A stretch of 64,000 nucleotides of DNA from Blastococcus colisei (GCF_006717095.1 NZ_VFQE01000002.1:558001-622000); one strand, 5' to 3'. Positions 9,806 through 19,565 are shown, counted from the stretch's first letter. The notes: a model not told the origin generated them from the sequence alone. Numbers and translations are program-made.

Positions 9806-11839
9806 TCAGAACCGGCCGCCCCCGCTCCTGCCGCCGCCGCCGAAGCTGCCGCCACCCGATCGCCCGCCGCCGAAACCGCCGCCGCCGAAACCGCCGCCCC
9901 CGAAACCGCCGCCCCCGAAGCCGCCGCCGTAGCCACCTCCCCGGCCGCCACCGAGCAGGATCCCGCCGAGCACCAGGCTGCCGAGGTCGACTCCGCCCCG
10001 CCGGTACCCACCGCCGTAGCCGCCCCCGAATCCGCCTGGCCCTCCGGACCAGCTGGAGACGTCGTCCTGGGCACGGTCCAGCGCCGACTGCGCCAGCGTC
10101 GTCGCCTGGTGCGCCTCGCGCAGCGCGGTCACCGGGTCATCGCGGCCCATGTCGACGGCGACATCGAGGTGGCGCTGGGCCTCGGCCAGCCGCGTCCGGG
10201 CCTCGGGGCCCACCGCACCACGGCGGGTGCTGATGAAGTCCGCCGCGGCCGCGATCGTCGACCGCGCCGTCATCACGGCCTGGTCGAGCGCGGCCGCCGC
10301 GCGCCGGACCTGCGTCTGCGCGTCCCGGGCGTGCACCAGCGCCTGCTCCAGCGCGATGTCGGCCTCCTCGAGCTGCCGGAGGGCGGCCAGCGGGTCCGGC
10401 TGCGCGCCGGCGAGCGCCTCGTCAGCGGAGGCGAGCGCGGCCTCCGCGCGGGCGATCTGCGGCCGCAGCCCGCTGCTGTCGCCGGAGGCGATCAGCGACC
10501 GCGCCTCGGCCAGGTCCTTCTCCGTCTCCGCGCGGACGGCCGCCACCCGGCCGCCGGCCGCGTCCAGGTCGGCCGCCAGCCGACCGACGGCGTCGAGCAG
10601 CGTGGCGGTCTGGGCGACGGCGTCCTCAGCCGCCCGGATGTCGCCCACCGCGGTGCCCGGCTCGTCCGAGGTCAGCGCCGTGCGGGCTTCCTGCACCTCC
10701 TGCTCGGCCGCGGCCAGCCGCGCCCGCGCCTCGGTGACGTTGTCGGCCACCGCGGCCACCGCGGAGGCGGCGAAGCGCTGCTGCAGCTGCGCCAGGCGCT
10801 GCTCCTCCTGCGGGATCCGGGCGCGCAGCTCGGCCAGGCGCGGGGAGAGCGCGTCCAGCACCTGGGGCGCGGTGTGCTCGAGGTCGCGCAGCTCGGCGAA
10901 GGCGGCGGCCTGCTCGTCCAGCCGCGCGCCGGCGGCCTCGGTGAGCCGCAGCATCTCCCCCAGCATCTGCCGCGTGGTCGGCTCGTCCGTGCCGGTCCCC
11001 CGCTCACCCATGTCGTCGTCCAGCTGCTGGCGCAGGGCGAACGCGCGGGACAGCTCGTCGCGGGAGGTCGCGAGCGCCGTCCCGAACCCGGCCACCGCCT
11101 CCTCGCCGTACTGCGAGCGCGCGAAGTCGAGGTCCAGCTGCGAGGTCTTCATCGCCTCGTCCAGCTCCAGCAGCGCGCTGCTGGCCCGGAACTGCAGCTG
11201 CTCGGTCGTGGTGCCCTCGTAGGGGTCGGCCCCCTCGAGCCGGGTCACCGGGGGCGGCTGACCCTCGCGCGCGCGCCGCCGCGAACGGCTCACCAGGTAG
11301 ACCCCGCCCCCCACCACGGCGATGCCGCCGACGACCAGGAGCGCGCCACCGCCGCCGGAGCCCTCGGATCCGCTCTCCCCGGCCACGGTCCCGGACGAGC
11401 CGTCGGTGCCCAGGAGATCGGCGAAGGCGGCCACCCCGCCGGCGAAGTCGCCCTCGCGGAACGCCGGCTCGACGACCTGTGCCACCTCGGCGTCGGTCAG
11501 GGTGGAGCTCTCCGGCAGCTTGAACCCGTACGCGCCGTCGACCACCGCGACGGCGAGGAGCGCGTCGCTGCCGCCCAGCTGCGACAGCTCGGCGGTCGCA
11601 TCCGCCCACTCGTCACCATCGGACCCGTCGAAGCTGTTGACGAAGACGACGAACAGCTGCGTCCCGTCCTCCGCGCGGAGTTCCTCCAGCGCGTCGTCGA
11701 CCTGCGACTCGTTCCCGCTGAGTGCACCGACCAGGTCGACCACCTGCTCGTCGAGCCGGAAGGGCGGGTCGGCCAGCGCCGTGCCGCCGCTCAGCACGAG
11801 CAGGGCGGACACGCCCAGGACGACGAACAGCCGGCGCAC
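9806..11839 (-). CDS. TPM domain-containing membrane protein with Gly-rich tail
   Basis: 677 residues. An N-terminal signal peptide (~1-23, ending GGTALA) is followed by a TPM domain (~27-150, LVGALSGNESQVDDALEELRA and FKLPESSTLTDAEVAQVVEPAF), exported to the cell exterior. One membrane span lies at ~165-187 before SRSRRR, then a long helical, coiled-coil-rich region (~200-560) and a C-terminal glycine repeat (GGYGGG and FGGGG units, ~590-677). TPM proteins have been proposed as phosphatases or chaperones of membrane complexes. The long coiled coil and glycine-rich end resemble actinobacterial members. The Gly tail is low complexity and may vary in length between strains. Confidence 0.8.
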   Translation of the reverse strand: MRRLFVVLGVSALLVLSGGTALADPPFRLDEQVVDLVGALSGNESQVDDALEELRAEDGTQLFVVFVNSFDGSDGDEWADATAELSQLGGSDALLAVAVVDGAYGFKLPESSTLTDAEVAQVVEPAFREGDFAGGVAAFADLLGTDGSSGTVAGESGSEGSGGGGALLVVGGIAVVGGGVYLVSRSRRRAREGQPPPVTRLEGADPYEGTTTEQLQFRASSALLELDEAMKTSQLDLDFARSQYGEEAVAGFGTALATSRDELSRAFALRQQLDDDMGERGTGTDEPTTRQMLGEMLRLTEAAGARLDEQAAAFAELRDLEHTAPQVLDALSPRLAELRARIPQEEQRLAQLQQRFAASAVAAVADNVTEARARLAAAEQEVQEARTALTSDEPGTAVGDIRAAEDAVAQTATLLDAVGRLAADLDAAGGRVAAVRAETEKDLAEARSLIASGDSSGLRPQIARAEAALASADEALAGAQPDPLAALRQLEEADIALEQALVHARDAQTQVRRAAAALDQAVMTARSTIAAAADFISTRRGAVGPEARTRLAEAQRHLDVAVDMGRDDPVTALREAHQATTLAQSALDRAQDDVSSWSGGPGGFGGGYGGGYRRGGVDLGSLVLGGILLGGGRGGGYGGGFGGGGFGGGGFGGGGFGGGRSGGGSFGGGGRSGGGRF

Positions 11840-11953
11840 GGCACCTCCTGGGAACTTGTCGGTACGGAACTGCCGACCCTACCGACGGCGGACGGGTCCA
11901 GCCGCGCCGCACGGGGTAGGGCGGGTGCCGCGACCGATCGAGGAGGAACTCCC

Positions 11954-12325
11954 GTGCCAGAATCCGACCGCCTGCCCGCCGCCGATCTGCCGCCAGGGAC
12001 GGTCCGCCGTGCCGGCGACTGGGCGGTGGGCAACCGGGGACCTGCCGGGGACGACCGGTACTTCGCGGTCTCGCGCAGGTGCCGGCACCAGCTCGCCGAC
12101 CTGGCCGAGGGCAGCATCGACGCCGACGGGTGCCTGGTCTGCCCGTGGCACCAGAGCCGCTACGACGTCCGCACCGGGGAGATGGTCGAGGGCCCGAAGG
12201 GCTTCCTGGGCTACCACGGCCCGACGCCGGTCTACACCCAGCTCGTGCAGCTGCTCGGCCGGATCGCGCGGCTCCGCGTCCGCCGGGCGGTCCGGCGCGG
12301 CGACGACGTCGTCGTCCGCGAATAG
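11954..12325 (+). CDS. Rieske 2Fe-2S ferredoxin-type protein
   Basis: 123 residues from GTG 11954 with an excellent AGGAGGA ribosome site. The cluster-binding motif is complete: C-R-H then, 18 residues later, C-P-W-H (CRHQLADLAEG ... CLVCPWHQSRYD), giving two Cys and two His ligands. Domain size and a lone gene suggest a soluble electron carrier or a subunit acting with an oxygenase elsewhere. Divergent from the TPM gene across 114 bases. A much longer open frame covers the same stretch but only this portion shows protein-like composition. Confidence 0.8.
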   Translation: MPESDRLPAADLPPGTVRRAGDWAVGNRGPAGDDRYFAVSRRCRHQLADLAEGSIDADGCLVCPWHQSRYDVRTGEMVEGPKGFLGYHGPTPVYTQLVQLLGRIARLRVRRAVRRGDDVVVRE

Positions 12326-12330
12326 TGCCG

Positions 12331-12433
12331 CAGGCATAGGAACCTTTACCTGTGTTCTGGGCCAGGACGCAGGTAAAGGTTCCTATGCCTGTGCCCCGCG
12401 GGTCAGGACGCGGGTATAGGCACCTACGCCTGG
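12331..12433. repeat. Palindromic repeat with AGGTAAAGGTTCCTATGCC arms (family 2, copy 1)
   Basis: Perfect 21-base inverted arms at 12331-12351 and 12371-12391 around a 19-base loop, followed by a degenerate third arm at 12411-12433 (GTATAGGCACCTACGCC). It fills the gap between the convergent Rieske and OppF genes. A second copy is at 61690-61756. Lower GC than the surroundings. Confidence 0.7.
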
Positions 12434-12436
12434 TGG

Positions 12437-13594
12437 TCAGCGGCGCTCGATCGGCTCGTCCACGCCCTGCAGCAGCGCGTCCTTCTCGAGCTCTCCCGTG
12501 GCGCCCGTCGCCCGGACGGCGACGCCCTGGGTGGCGGCGACCTCCTCCGGCGACCTGGGCAGCAGCCGTCCGTCGCGGATCTCCTCGGCCCAGTGGCAGC
12601 TGACCAGCCGACCGGGCGCCAGCTCGCGGAGCACCGGCACCTCGTCGTCGCACCGCGTCTCCTGGCGCCACGGGCAGCGGGTGTGGAAGCGGCAGCCGCT
12701 GGGCGGATTCGCCGGCGACGGCAGGTCGCCGGCGAGCAGGATGCGCTCGCGCCGCTCCTCGATCTCGGGATCGGGCACCGGGACGGCGCTCATGAGGGAA
12801 CGCGTGTAGGGGTGCAGCGGCTGCTCGTACAGGTCGTCGGCCGAAGCCTGCTCGACCAGCGAGCCCAGGTACATGACCCCCACGACATCGCTGATGTGCC
12901 GCACCACCGCGAGGTCGTGCGCGATGACCAGGTAGGTGAGGCCGAGCCGCTCCTGCAGCTCCTCGAGCAGGTTCAGCACCTGGGCCTGCACCGACACGTC
13001 GAGCGCGGAGACCGGCTCGTCGGCGATGAGCAGGTCCGGTTCCAGCGTGATCGCCCGCGCGATGCCGATGCGCTGGCGCTGCCCGCCGGAGAACTCGTGC
13101 GGGTACCGGCGCAGCGCTGCCGACGGCAGTCCCACGGCGTCCAGCAGCCCGCGGATCTTCTCCGCGATGCCCTTCGTGCCCCCGCCCAGGCCGTGCGCGC
13201 GAAGCGGCTCGGACAGCAGCGACTCGACGTTCTGTCGCGGGTCCAGGCTGCCCAGCGGGTCCTGGAAGACCATCTGCATGCGCTGGCGCATGTGCCGCAG
13301 CGGCTCGCCCCTGAGCGAGGCCACGTCGGTGCCGTCGAAGATCACCTTCCCCGCGGTGGGCTCCTCCAGGCGCAGGATCGCCCGGCCCAGCGTCGACTTG
13401 CCGCAGCCGGACTCGCCCACCAGGCCGTAGGTCGTGCCCCGGTCGATGGCGAGGTCGACCCCGTCGACGGCGCGCACGTGGCCGACCGTGCGATCGAAGA
13501 CGATCCCGCGCTTGATCGGGAAGTGGACCTTCAGGCCGCGGACCTGCAGCAGCGGCTCTGCCGGCGCGCTCGCTGCCGGGCTGGGGGTCGTCAT
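12437..13594 (-). CDS. Peptide ABC transporter ATP-binding protein (OppF/DppF type)
   Basis: 385 residues, last gene of the peptide-transport operon, start ATGA overlapping the preceding ATPase stop. Walker [10 protein letters not shown] (~60), signature [14 protein letters not shown] (~167) and [13 protein letters not shown] Walker B are intact. The C-terminal oligopeptide domain carries the Cys-rich [19 protein letters not shown] segment seen in OppD/OppF. Couples ATP hydrolysis to import of di- or oligopeptides, with the other ATPase and the two permeases. Confidence 0.88.
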   Translation of the reverse strand: MTTPSPAASAPAEPLLQVRGLKVHFPIKRGIVFDRTVGHVRAVDGVDLAIDRGTTYGLVGESGCGKSTLGRAILRLEEPTAGKVIFDGTDVASLRGEPLRHMRQRMQMVFQDPLGSLDPRQNVESLLSEPLRAHGLGGGTKGIAEKIRGLLDAVGLPSAALRRYPHEFSGGQRQRIGIARAITLEPDLLIADEPVSALDVSVQAQVLNLLEELQERLGLTYLVIAHDLAVVRHISDVVGVMYLGSLVEQASADDLYEQPLHPYTRSLMSAVPVPDPEIEERRERILLAGDLPSPANPPSGCRFHTRCPWRQETRCDDEVPVLRELAPGRLVSCHWAEEIRDGRLLPRSPEEVAATQGVAVRATGATGELEKDALLQGVDEPIERR

Positions 13595-14673
13595 CGGGCG
13601 GCTCCGGAGGCGGTGGCACCGGACGGTGATGCTGGGTACTCGATGGGGTGGCGGCAGCGCAGTTCCCGGCCGGGACCGTCGTACTCCAGCGGCACGACCT
13701 GCCCCGACACCTCGGTGAGGCAGTCGTCCTGGGCGTTATCGCACCGCGGTGCGAAGGCGCAGCCCTGCGACCACGGGATGGCGTCGCGGGCCGAGCCGCG
13801 GATGGGGGTCAGCGGCGTACCCCGGCCGGAGTCGAGCCGGGGTACGGAGGCGAGCAGCCCGCCGGTGTAGGGCTGGCGGGGCCGGGCGAAGAGGTCGCGC
13901 CGGTCGGCGGTCTCGATGATCTTCCCCGAGTACATCACGTGCACCCGGTCGCAGAGCCCGGCGACGACGCCCAGATCGTGGGTGATCATGACCAGCGCGG
14001 TGCCGGTGTCGACGACCAGCTCGCGCAGCAGCTCGAGGATCTGCGCCTGGATGGTGACGTCGAGGGCGGTGGTCGGTTCGTCGGCGATGAGCAGGCGCGG
14101 TGAGCAGGACAGCGCCATCGCGATCAGCGCACGCTGGCGCATGCCGCCCGACAGCTGGTGCGGGTACTCCTTGAGCCGCCGCCCCGGGTCGGGGATGCCC
14201 ACCTTGTCCAGGAGGCGGACCGCCTCGTCGGCGGCGTCCTTCTTGGACATGTCCCGGTGCTCGAGGAGCACCTCGGTGACCTGGGTGCCGATCGGGACCG
14301 TCGGGTTGAGCGAGGACAGCGGGTCCTGGAAGACCATCGCCATGTCGGATCCGCGCAGCCGCCGCAGCATCCCGACGTCGGCGCCGATGAGCTCCTGGCC
14401 GTTCAGCCGCACGGAGCCGGCCACCTGCACGCCCCGCCCGGGCAGGAGTCCCATGATCGCCAGCGAGGTGACCGACTTGCCGCAGCCGGACTCGCCGACC
14501 AGGCCGACCGTCTCCCCGGGAGCCACGGTGAAGCTGACGCCGTCCACCGCCTTGGTCGCCTGCTCGCCACGCCGGGAGAAGGTGACCGCGAGATCCTCGA
14601 CCTCGAGCACCGGCACCGGCACCGGCACCGGCACCGGCACCGGCACCGAGCCCAGCGACTCCTGCGTACTCAC
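13591..14673 (-). CDS. Peptide ABC transporter ATP-binding protein (OppD/DppD type)
   Basis: 360 residues from GTG 14673, chosen because GGAGG sits eight bases upstream; a GTG at 14682 overlapping the permease stop is the alternative. Walker [10 protein letters not shown], signature [28 protein letters not shown] and the C-terminal Cys cluster ([15 protein letters not shown]) are present. The N-terminus holds a Val-Pro dipeptide run encoded by a hexanucleotide tandem repeat just before the ATPase fold ([10 protein letters not shown]). Partner of OppF and permeases OppB/OppC in one operon. Confidence 0.87.
   Translation of the reverse strand: MSTQESLGSVPVPVPVPVPVPVLEVEDLAVTFSRRGEQATKAVDGVSFTVAPGETVGLVGESGCGKSVTSLAIMGLLPGRGVQVAGSVRLNGQELIGADVGMLRRLRGSDMAMVFQDPLSSLNPTVPIGTQVTEVLLEHRDMSKKDAADEAVRLLDKVGIPDPGRRLKEYPHQLSGGMRQRALIAMALSCSPRLLIADEPTTALDVTIQAQILELLRELVVDTGTALVMITHDLGVVAGLCDRVHVMYSGKIIETADRRDLFARPRQPYTGGLLASVPRLDSGRGTPLTPIRGSARDAIPWSQGCAFAPRCDNAQDDCLTEVSGQVVPLEYDGPGRELRCRHPIEYPASPSGATASGAAR
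14608..14646. repeat. Hexanucleotide tandem repeat (CACCGG)n in the oppD N-terminus
   Basis: Six and a half uninterrupted copies of CACCGG, encoding alternating Val and Pro on the minus strand. The unit is a multiple of three, so slippage would lengthen or shorten the protein without a frameshift. Confidence 0.9.
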
Positions 14674-14678
14674 CCCGC

Positions 14679-15620
14679 TCACCTCCGGAACTTCGGGTCG
14701 AGGGCCTCGCGCAGCGACTCCCCGAGCAGGGTGAAGCCGAGGGCCACCACGATGATGCAGAGGGCCGGGTACATCGCGAGCTCGGGGCGCACCGACAGGA
14801 AGTCCTGCGCATAGGCCAGCATGGCGCCCCACTCCGGCCGGGCCAGGTCGGGGTCACCGAGGCCGAGGAACGACAGCGCCGCGGCCTCGATGATGGCGGT
14901 CGCCAGCGACAGCGTCGCCTGCACGATGACCGGCGAGACGGAGTTCGGCAGCACGTGGCCGAACACGATCCGGCCCTTCTTCACCCCCAGGGCCCGTGCC
15001 GCGACGGCGTAGTCGCTGCCGCGTTGGGCGAGCATCGAGCCCCGCAGCAGCCGCGCGAAGATCGGCACCTGGGTGACCGCGATGGCGATCATCAGGGCGT
15101 ACTGGTTGGCACCCAGGAGCACCGAGATGCTGATCGCCATCAGCAGGCCCGGGATAGACAGCAGGATGTCGACGAAGCGCATGACCAGCGTGTCCACCCA
15201 GCCACCGAAGGCGCCGGCCAGCACGCCCAGCGCCATGCCGACGACCACGCCGAGCACGGTCGAGACCACGCCGATCATCAACGACTGGCGGGATCCCCAG
15301 ATCAGCCGCGACAGCAGGTCGCGGCCGAGGTTGTCCACGCCCAGCGGGAACCCCTCCTGAGCGCCCGGGATGAAGCCCGGCCGGATCTGGAACAGCAGCG
15401 TCTGGGCCAGTGGGTCGCGCGGCGCCAGCCAGGGCGCGAAGGCGGCGACGAGCAGGAAGACGACGACGATGACCGCGCCGGTGATCGCCACCGGGTCGCG
15501 GCGCAGCCGCCGGAACGCGCTCTTGATGAGCGAGACCCCACCCTCGCCCTCGGGCACCTGACCGGCCCTGGCCGCCAGCTCGTCGATCCGCCGGCGCTTG
15601 ACGTCGCCCATCGCGGTCAC
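14679..15620 (-). CDS. Peptide ABC transporter permease (OppC/DppC type)
   Basis: 313 residues from GTG 15620 with an AGGG ribosome site; ATG 15611 is the alternative. A cytoplasmic N-terminus is followed by a first span (GAVIVVVFLLVAAFAPWL) and five more, with the inner-membrane coupling loop (AAARALGVKKGRIVFGHVLPN) that contacts the ATPases. The extended N-terminal ~45 residues and the LAPRDP motif are typical of OppC. Third gene of the operon. Confidence 0.87.
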   Translation of the reverse strand: MTAMGDVKRRRIDELAARAGQVPEGEGGVSLIKSAFRRLRRDPVAITGAVIVVVFLLVAAFAPWLAPRDPLAQTLLFQIRPGFIPGAQEGFPLGVDNLGRDLLSRLIWGSRQSLMIGVVSTVLGVVVGMALGVLAGAFGGWVDTLVMRFVDILLSIPGLLMAISISVLLGANQYALMIAIAVTQVPIFARLLRGSMLAQRGSDYAVAARALGVKKGRIVFGHVLPNSVSPVIVQATLSLATAIIEAAALSFLGLGDPDLARPEWGAMLAYAQDFLSVRPELAMYPALCIIVVALGFTLLGESLREALDPKFRR

Positions 15621-15651
15621 CGAGCCCGCCCTCCGTCCGTTCCCGCCCGTG

Positions 15652-16656
15652 TCATCGGACCCTCACCCGTGGGTCGAGCAGACCGTAGGAGATGTCGACG
15701 AGCAGGTTCACCAGCACGTACACGACGGCGAGCATGAGGATGAAACCCTGCAGGATCGCGAAGTCGCGGGCGAAGAGCGCGTCGTAGAGCGCCGATCCCA
15801 CCCCACCGAACGCGAACACCGACTCGGTCAGCACGGCCCCCGACAGCAGCAGGCCCGTCAGCAGGCCGATGGTCGTCGACACGGGCAGCAGGGCGTTGCG
15901 GATGATGTGCCGGCGGCGCACCGTCGCGTTGGCCAGCCCCTTCGCGTTCGCCGTCCGCACGTAGTCCTCGTTGACGACGTCCAGGACCGAGGCGCGGGTG
16001 ATGCGCACGATGATCGCCAGCGGGATCGTGCCCAGCGCGATCCCCGGCAGGATCAGGTGCAGGACGGCGTCCCAGGCGGCGTCCCACTCGCGGGTCAGCA
16101 GCCCGTCCAGCACGTAGAAGTTGGTGATGCGGGTGGCGTCCATGCGCACGTCCTGGCGACCCGAACCCGGCAGCCAGCCGAGGTCGACGGCGAAGATCAA
16201 CCGCAGCAGGTAGGCCAGGAAGAAGACGGGGATGGTCACGCCCAGCAGCGACCCGATCACCGACGTCGAGTCCAGCCAGCTGCCGTGCTTGCGGGCGGCA
16301 AGGTAGCCCAGCGGGATGCCGAGCCCGATCGCGAAGATCATCGCGAACACGGTCAGCTCGATGGTGCCGGGGAACCGCTCGAGGAACTCTGTCGTCACCG
16401 GACGGCCGGTCCGCGCGGACGTGCCGAAGTCGAGGCGGACGACCCGGCCGAGGAAGCGCAGGTACTGCTCGTAGAGCGGCTCGTCGAGGCCGAACAGCTC
16501 GTTGTAGCGGGCGATCGCCTCGGGGGTGGCGCGCTCGCCGAGCGCGGCCTGAGCCGGGCCGCCGGGCAGGGCGCGCAGCCAGGCGAAGAGCAGGACCGAC
16601 AGCCCCAGCAGGATCGGGATCAGCTGGAGGAGCCGCCGGACGATGAAGCGGAGCAC
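15652..16656 (-). CDS. Peptide ABC transporter permease (OppB/DppB type)
   Basis: 334 residues, six predicted spans, N-terminal MLRFIVRRLLQLIPILLGLS being the classic OppB opening. The coupling helix is in the segment YVRTANAKGLANATVRRRHI. It forms the translocation channel with OppC. It is separated from the upstream binding-protein gene by a strong hairpin at 16692-16735. Confidence 0.88.
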   Translation of the reverse strand: MLRFIVRRLLQLIPILLGLSVLLFAWLRALPGGPAQAALGERATPEAIARYNELFGLDEPLYEQYLRFLGRVVRLDFGTSARTGRPVTTEFLERFPGTIELTVFAMIFAIGLGIPLGYLAARKHGSWLDSTSVIGSLLGVTIPVFFLAYLLRLIFAVDLGWLPGSGRQDVRMDATRITNFYVLDGLLTREWDAAWDAVLHLILPGIALGTIPLAIIVRITRASVLDVVNEDYVRTANAKGLANATVRRRHIIRNALLPVSTTIGLLTGLLLSGAVLTESVFAFGGVGSALYDALFARDFAILQGFILMLAVVYVLVNLLVDISYGLLDPRVRVR

Positions 16657-16691
16657 GTGCTCGGGTCACCTTTCCCGGGGCGGGACACGGA

Positions 16692-16735
16692 CCGGCCGCG
16701 CCGGTAGCGGCGTGAGCCACCACCGGCGCGGCCGG
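16692..16735 (-). terminator. Intra-operon hairpin between binding protein and permeases
   Basis: Perfect 14-bp GC arms (CCGGCCGCGCCGGT / ACCGGCGCGGCCGG) with a 16-base loop, just after the binding-protein stop. It probably limits read-through into the permease genes or stabilises the upstream message, giving excess binding protein. Confidence 0.65.
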
Positions 16736-16744
16736 CCACCTGGA

Positions 16745-18448
16745 TCAGTCGCTGAGGGACACCGTCGAGAAGACCTCGGCGGTCAGCGGACTGGGCTCCA
16801 GACCCTGCACGTTCTCGGCCACGACGAGCGCCGGGGGCGAGTGCGAGATCGGGACACCCGGGAGGTAGTCCATGATCAGGCGGTTCGCCTCCTGGTACAT
16901 CTCCGTCCGGTTCGCGGCGTCCGGCTCGGCGTCGGCCTCGGCCAGCGCCGCGAAGATCTCCGGAGCACTGAACGCACCGAACTCCGCGGACGCCTGGTCG
17001 TTCGACGCCTCGGCGAAGAACGTCCCGATGAAGTTGTAGGCGTCGTTGTAGTCACCGGTCCACCCGAGCAGGTGGACGTCGGCCTGACCGGCCTGGACCG
17101 CGTTCAGGTAGTCCGGGTTCCACGGCAGCGCCGTCGGCTCGACGGTGAAACCCGCGTCGGTCAGGTTCTGGCTGATGACCTGGAACATCGCGGCCGGGTC
17201 CGGCAGGTAGGGCCGGCTGACCTCGGTCGGGTAGAAGAACCGCAGCGTCGTGCCGGTGGCCCCGGCCTCCGCCAGCAGCGCCTTCGACCGCTCCGGGTCG
17301 TACTCGTAGGTGGTCACGTCCTCGGCCCAGCCGTCGACGGTCGGCGGCATGAACTGCGTCGCCGCCTCGGCACCGTCGGGAAGCAGCGAGTTCACGATCG
17401 TCTCGCGGTCGATCGCGTGGGCGATCGCCTGACGGACCCGCGGGTCCTGCACTGCCGGGTTGGCCCCGGAGTCGGGGACGTTCCCGCCGTTCATGCCCAG
17501 GTACAGGATGTTGAACGGGTCGCGGACGAGGACCTGGAAGCCCTCGCCCTGGAGGGACTCGTAGTCGGCGGGCGCGACGAAGTCGTAGCCGTCGATCTCA
17601 CCGGCCTGCAGCTCCTGCCGGCGGGTGTTCCCGTCGGAGATCGTCCGGAAGATGATCTCGTCGAGGAGCGCGGGCTCGCCCCAGTAGTCGTCGTTGCGGA
17701 CGATGGTGACCTCGTCGTTGCCGCGGTCCCAGCTGTCGAACTTGAACGGGCCGGTGCCGACCGGGTGCTCCAGGGCGTACTCGGAGTAGGTCAGTGCGTC
17801 CTCGCTGCCGCTGAGGTCGTCGGCGTTGTACTCCTCCAGGGCCGTGGGGCTCTGGATGGAGAAGGCCGGCAGGGAAAGCGCGGCCGGGAACTTCGAGGTG
17901 GTCTGCGTGAGCGTTATGACGGCGGTGTTCTCGTCCGTCGCCTCGCAGCTCTCGTAGATGCTCGGGGTGTCGGGCGTGCTGGCGAAGCCGCCGAAGACCG
18001 CCTGGTAGTAGTACGAGGCGCTCGGGCTGGTGGCCAGGCCCTCGAAGTTGTGCCAGCGGTCGAAGTTGAAGCAGACCGCCTCGGCGTTGAAGTCCGTGCC
18101 GTCGTGGAACTTCACGCCCTCACGGAGGGTGAAGGTGTACTCGAGGCCGTCCTCGCTGACCTCCCAGTCCTCGGCCAGCTGGGGCACCGGCTCCGTGCCG
18201 CCGAGCTCGTTGGTGAGCAGGCCCTCGTGGATCTGCCGCGCGATCCGGAACGTCTCGCCGTCGCTGGCGAAGGCCGGGTCGAACATGGCCGGGTCACCGG
18301 CGGCACCGAAGACCAGCGTGCCGCCGGACTCACCGTCGGCGGTTCCACCGCCGGAGTCGTCCCGATCACTGGAGGCGCAGGCACCCAAGGTGACTGCGAG
18401 GAGCGCGGACGCCGACGCGGCGAGCGCTCGGGTGTGGCGACGTGACAT
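16745..18448 (-). CDS. Peptide ABC transporter substrate-binding lipoprotein (SBP family 5)
   Basis: 567 residues from ATG 18448. A lipoprotein signal peptide ends in LGAC, followed by an acidic Ser/Gly linker, so the mature protein is anchored outside the membrane. The family 5 fold is recognised from FDPAFASDGETFRIARQIHEGL, YTFTLREGVKFHDGTDFNAEAV and the C-terminal AEADAEPDAANRTEMYQEAN. Binds peptides or related solutes for the downstream permeases and ATPases. First gene of the five-gene operon; 249 bases separate it from metQ. Confidence 0.88.
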   Translation of the reverse strand: MSRRHTRALAASASALLAVTLGACASSDRDDSGGGTADGESGGTLVFGAAGDPAMFDPAFASDGETFRIARQIHEGLLTNELGGTEPVPQLAEDWEVSEDGLEYTFTLREGVKFHDGTDFNAEAVCFNFDRWHNFEGLATSPSASYYYQAVFGGFASTPDTPSIYESCEATDENTAVITLTQTTSKFPAALSLPAFSIQSPTALEEYNADDLSGSEDALTYSEYALEHPVGTGPFKFDSWDRGNDEVTIVRNDDYWGEPALLDEIIFRTISDGNTRRQELQAGEIDGYDFVAPADYESLQGEGFQVLVRDPFNILYLGMNGGNVPDSGANPAVQDPRVRQAIAHAIDRETIVNSLLPDGAEAATQFMPPTVDGWAEDVTTYEYDPERSKALLAEAGATGTTLRFFYPTEVSRPYLPDPAAMFQVISQNLTDAGFTVEPTALPWNPDYLNAVQAGQADVHLLGWTGDYNDAYNFIGTFFAEASNDQASAEFGAFSAPEIFAALAEADAEPDAANRTEMYQEANRLIMDYLPGVPISHSPPALVVAENVQGLEPSPLTAEVFSTVSLSD

Positions 18449-18645
18449 CGCGGAAGACCTGCCTTCTCGGCCCTGTCGGGCCGGATGAGCTCCGGGCGGG
18501 ACAGCCGTGGACGGAAATCGCTCCACAGACGTACCGCGGAACCCTAGGACGCCGCCGTCGCTGCTGGTGAGTGCGATGGCGTCATCGACACCATCTCGTG
18601 ACCTTGGTCCGCGCCCGGGTGAGCGCACGCTTCCCGGACGGCGAC

Positions 18646-18680
18646 GGCCCCGGACCGTCGCGGTGCGATGGTCCGGGGCC
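18646..18680 (-). terminator. Terminator of the metNIQ operon
   Basis: Perfect 11-bp arms GGCCCCGGACC / GGTCCGGGGCC around a 13-base loop, 18 bases beyond the metQ stop on the minus strand. Confidence 0.75.
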
Positions 18681-18697
18681 GGTGCACGATGCCCGGT

Positions 18698-19522
18698 TCA
18701 GAAGGCCGGCAGCACCGCGCCGGCGTAGGTGTCCTCGATGAACTGCCGGACCTCCGCGGAGTGCAGCAGCTCCTCCAGCTGGGTGATCCGCTCGTCGTCC
18801 TCGTCGCCGCTGCGCACGACGAGCAGGTTGGCGTTCGGGTTGCCGTCGGCCTCCTCCAGCGCCAGCGCGTCGTCGGCCGGCGAGAGGTCGGCGTCGATGG
18901 CGTAGTTGCCGTTGATCACCGCGGCGTCGACGTCGGCCAGCGAGCGGGGCAGCTGGGCTGCCTCGACCTGCTGGATCTCCAGGTTCTTCGGGTTCTCGGC
19001 GATGTCGATCGCGGTCGGTGCGGCCTCGCCGGTGTCGGCCAGCGTGAGCAGATCGTTGGCCTCGAGCAGGCGGAGCGCGCGGGCGGCATTGGTCGGGTCG
19101 TTCGGGATCGCGACCGTGGCGCCGTCCGGGAGGTCGGCCAGGTCGTCGAGCGACGCGGAGTAGATGCCCAGCGGCTCGATGTGCACCGGATCGAGGGCGG
19201 TGAAGTCGTAGCCGGCGTTGGCCTCCTGCTCCTCCAGGTAGGGCACGGTCTGGAAGTAGTTCGCGTCGATGGAGCCGTCGTCGAGCGCCACGTTGGGCTG
19301 CACGTAGTCGGTGAACTCGACGATCTCGAGGTCCAGCCCGGCGTCGTCGGCGAGCTCCTCGTCGATGAATCGCAGGATCTCGGCGTGCGGCACCGGCGAG
19401 GCGCCGACGCTCAGCGGCTCGTCGGCGGCCGACAGCTCGGCGTCCCCACCGCCGCACGCGGTGAGGCCGAGCAGGGTGGCGGTGGCGACGGTGGCCAGGG
19501 CGGACCTCGTGGGGCGGAGCAT
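18698..19522 (-). CDS. metQ: Methionine ABC transporter substrate-binding lipoprotein
   Basis: 274 residues with a lipoprotein signal peptide ending LTAC (residues ~19-22). NlpA/MetQ family features: VGASPVPHAEILRFI, NYFQTVPYLEE, AIPNDPTNAARALRLLE and INGNYAIDADL. It captures methionine (or related sulfur amino acid derivatives) outside the cell. Last gene of metN-metI-metQ, all on the minus strand. Confidence 0.88.
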   Translation of the reverse strand: MLRPTRSALATVATATLLGLTACGGGDAELSAADEPLSVGASPVPHAEILRFIDEELADDAGLDLEIVEFTDYVQPNVALDDGSIDANYFQTVPYLEEQEANAGYDFTALDPVHIEPLGIYSASLDDLADLPDGATVAIPNDPTNAARALRLLEANDLLTLADTGEAAPTAIDIAENPKNLEIQQVEAAQLPRSLADVDAAVINGNYAIDADLSPADDALALEEADGNPNANLLVVRSGDEDDERITQLEELLHSAEVRQFIEDTYAGAVLPAF

Positions 19523-19565
19523 GTGCGCGTTCTCTCCTTGCTGTGGTGGGGTGCTGCGGGGTTGG

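Noticed and set aside
9317-11953. A very long plus-strand open frame across the VOC and TPM genes
   Set aside because: Its residues are Arg/Gly/Leu-rich with no domain; it is antisense to well-supported genes. Only the final part from 11954 is real (Rieske protein).
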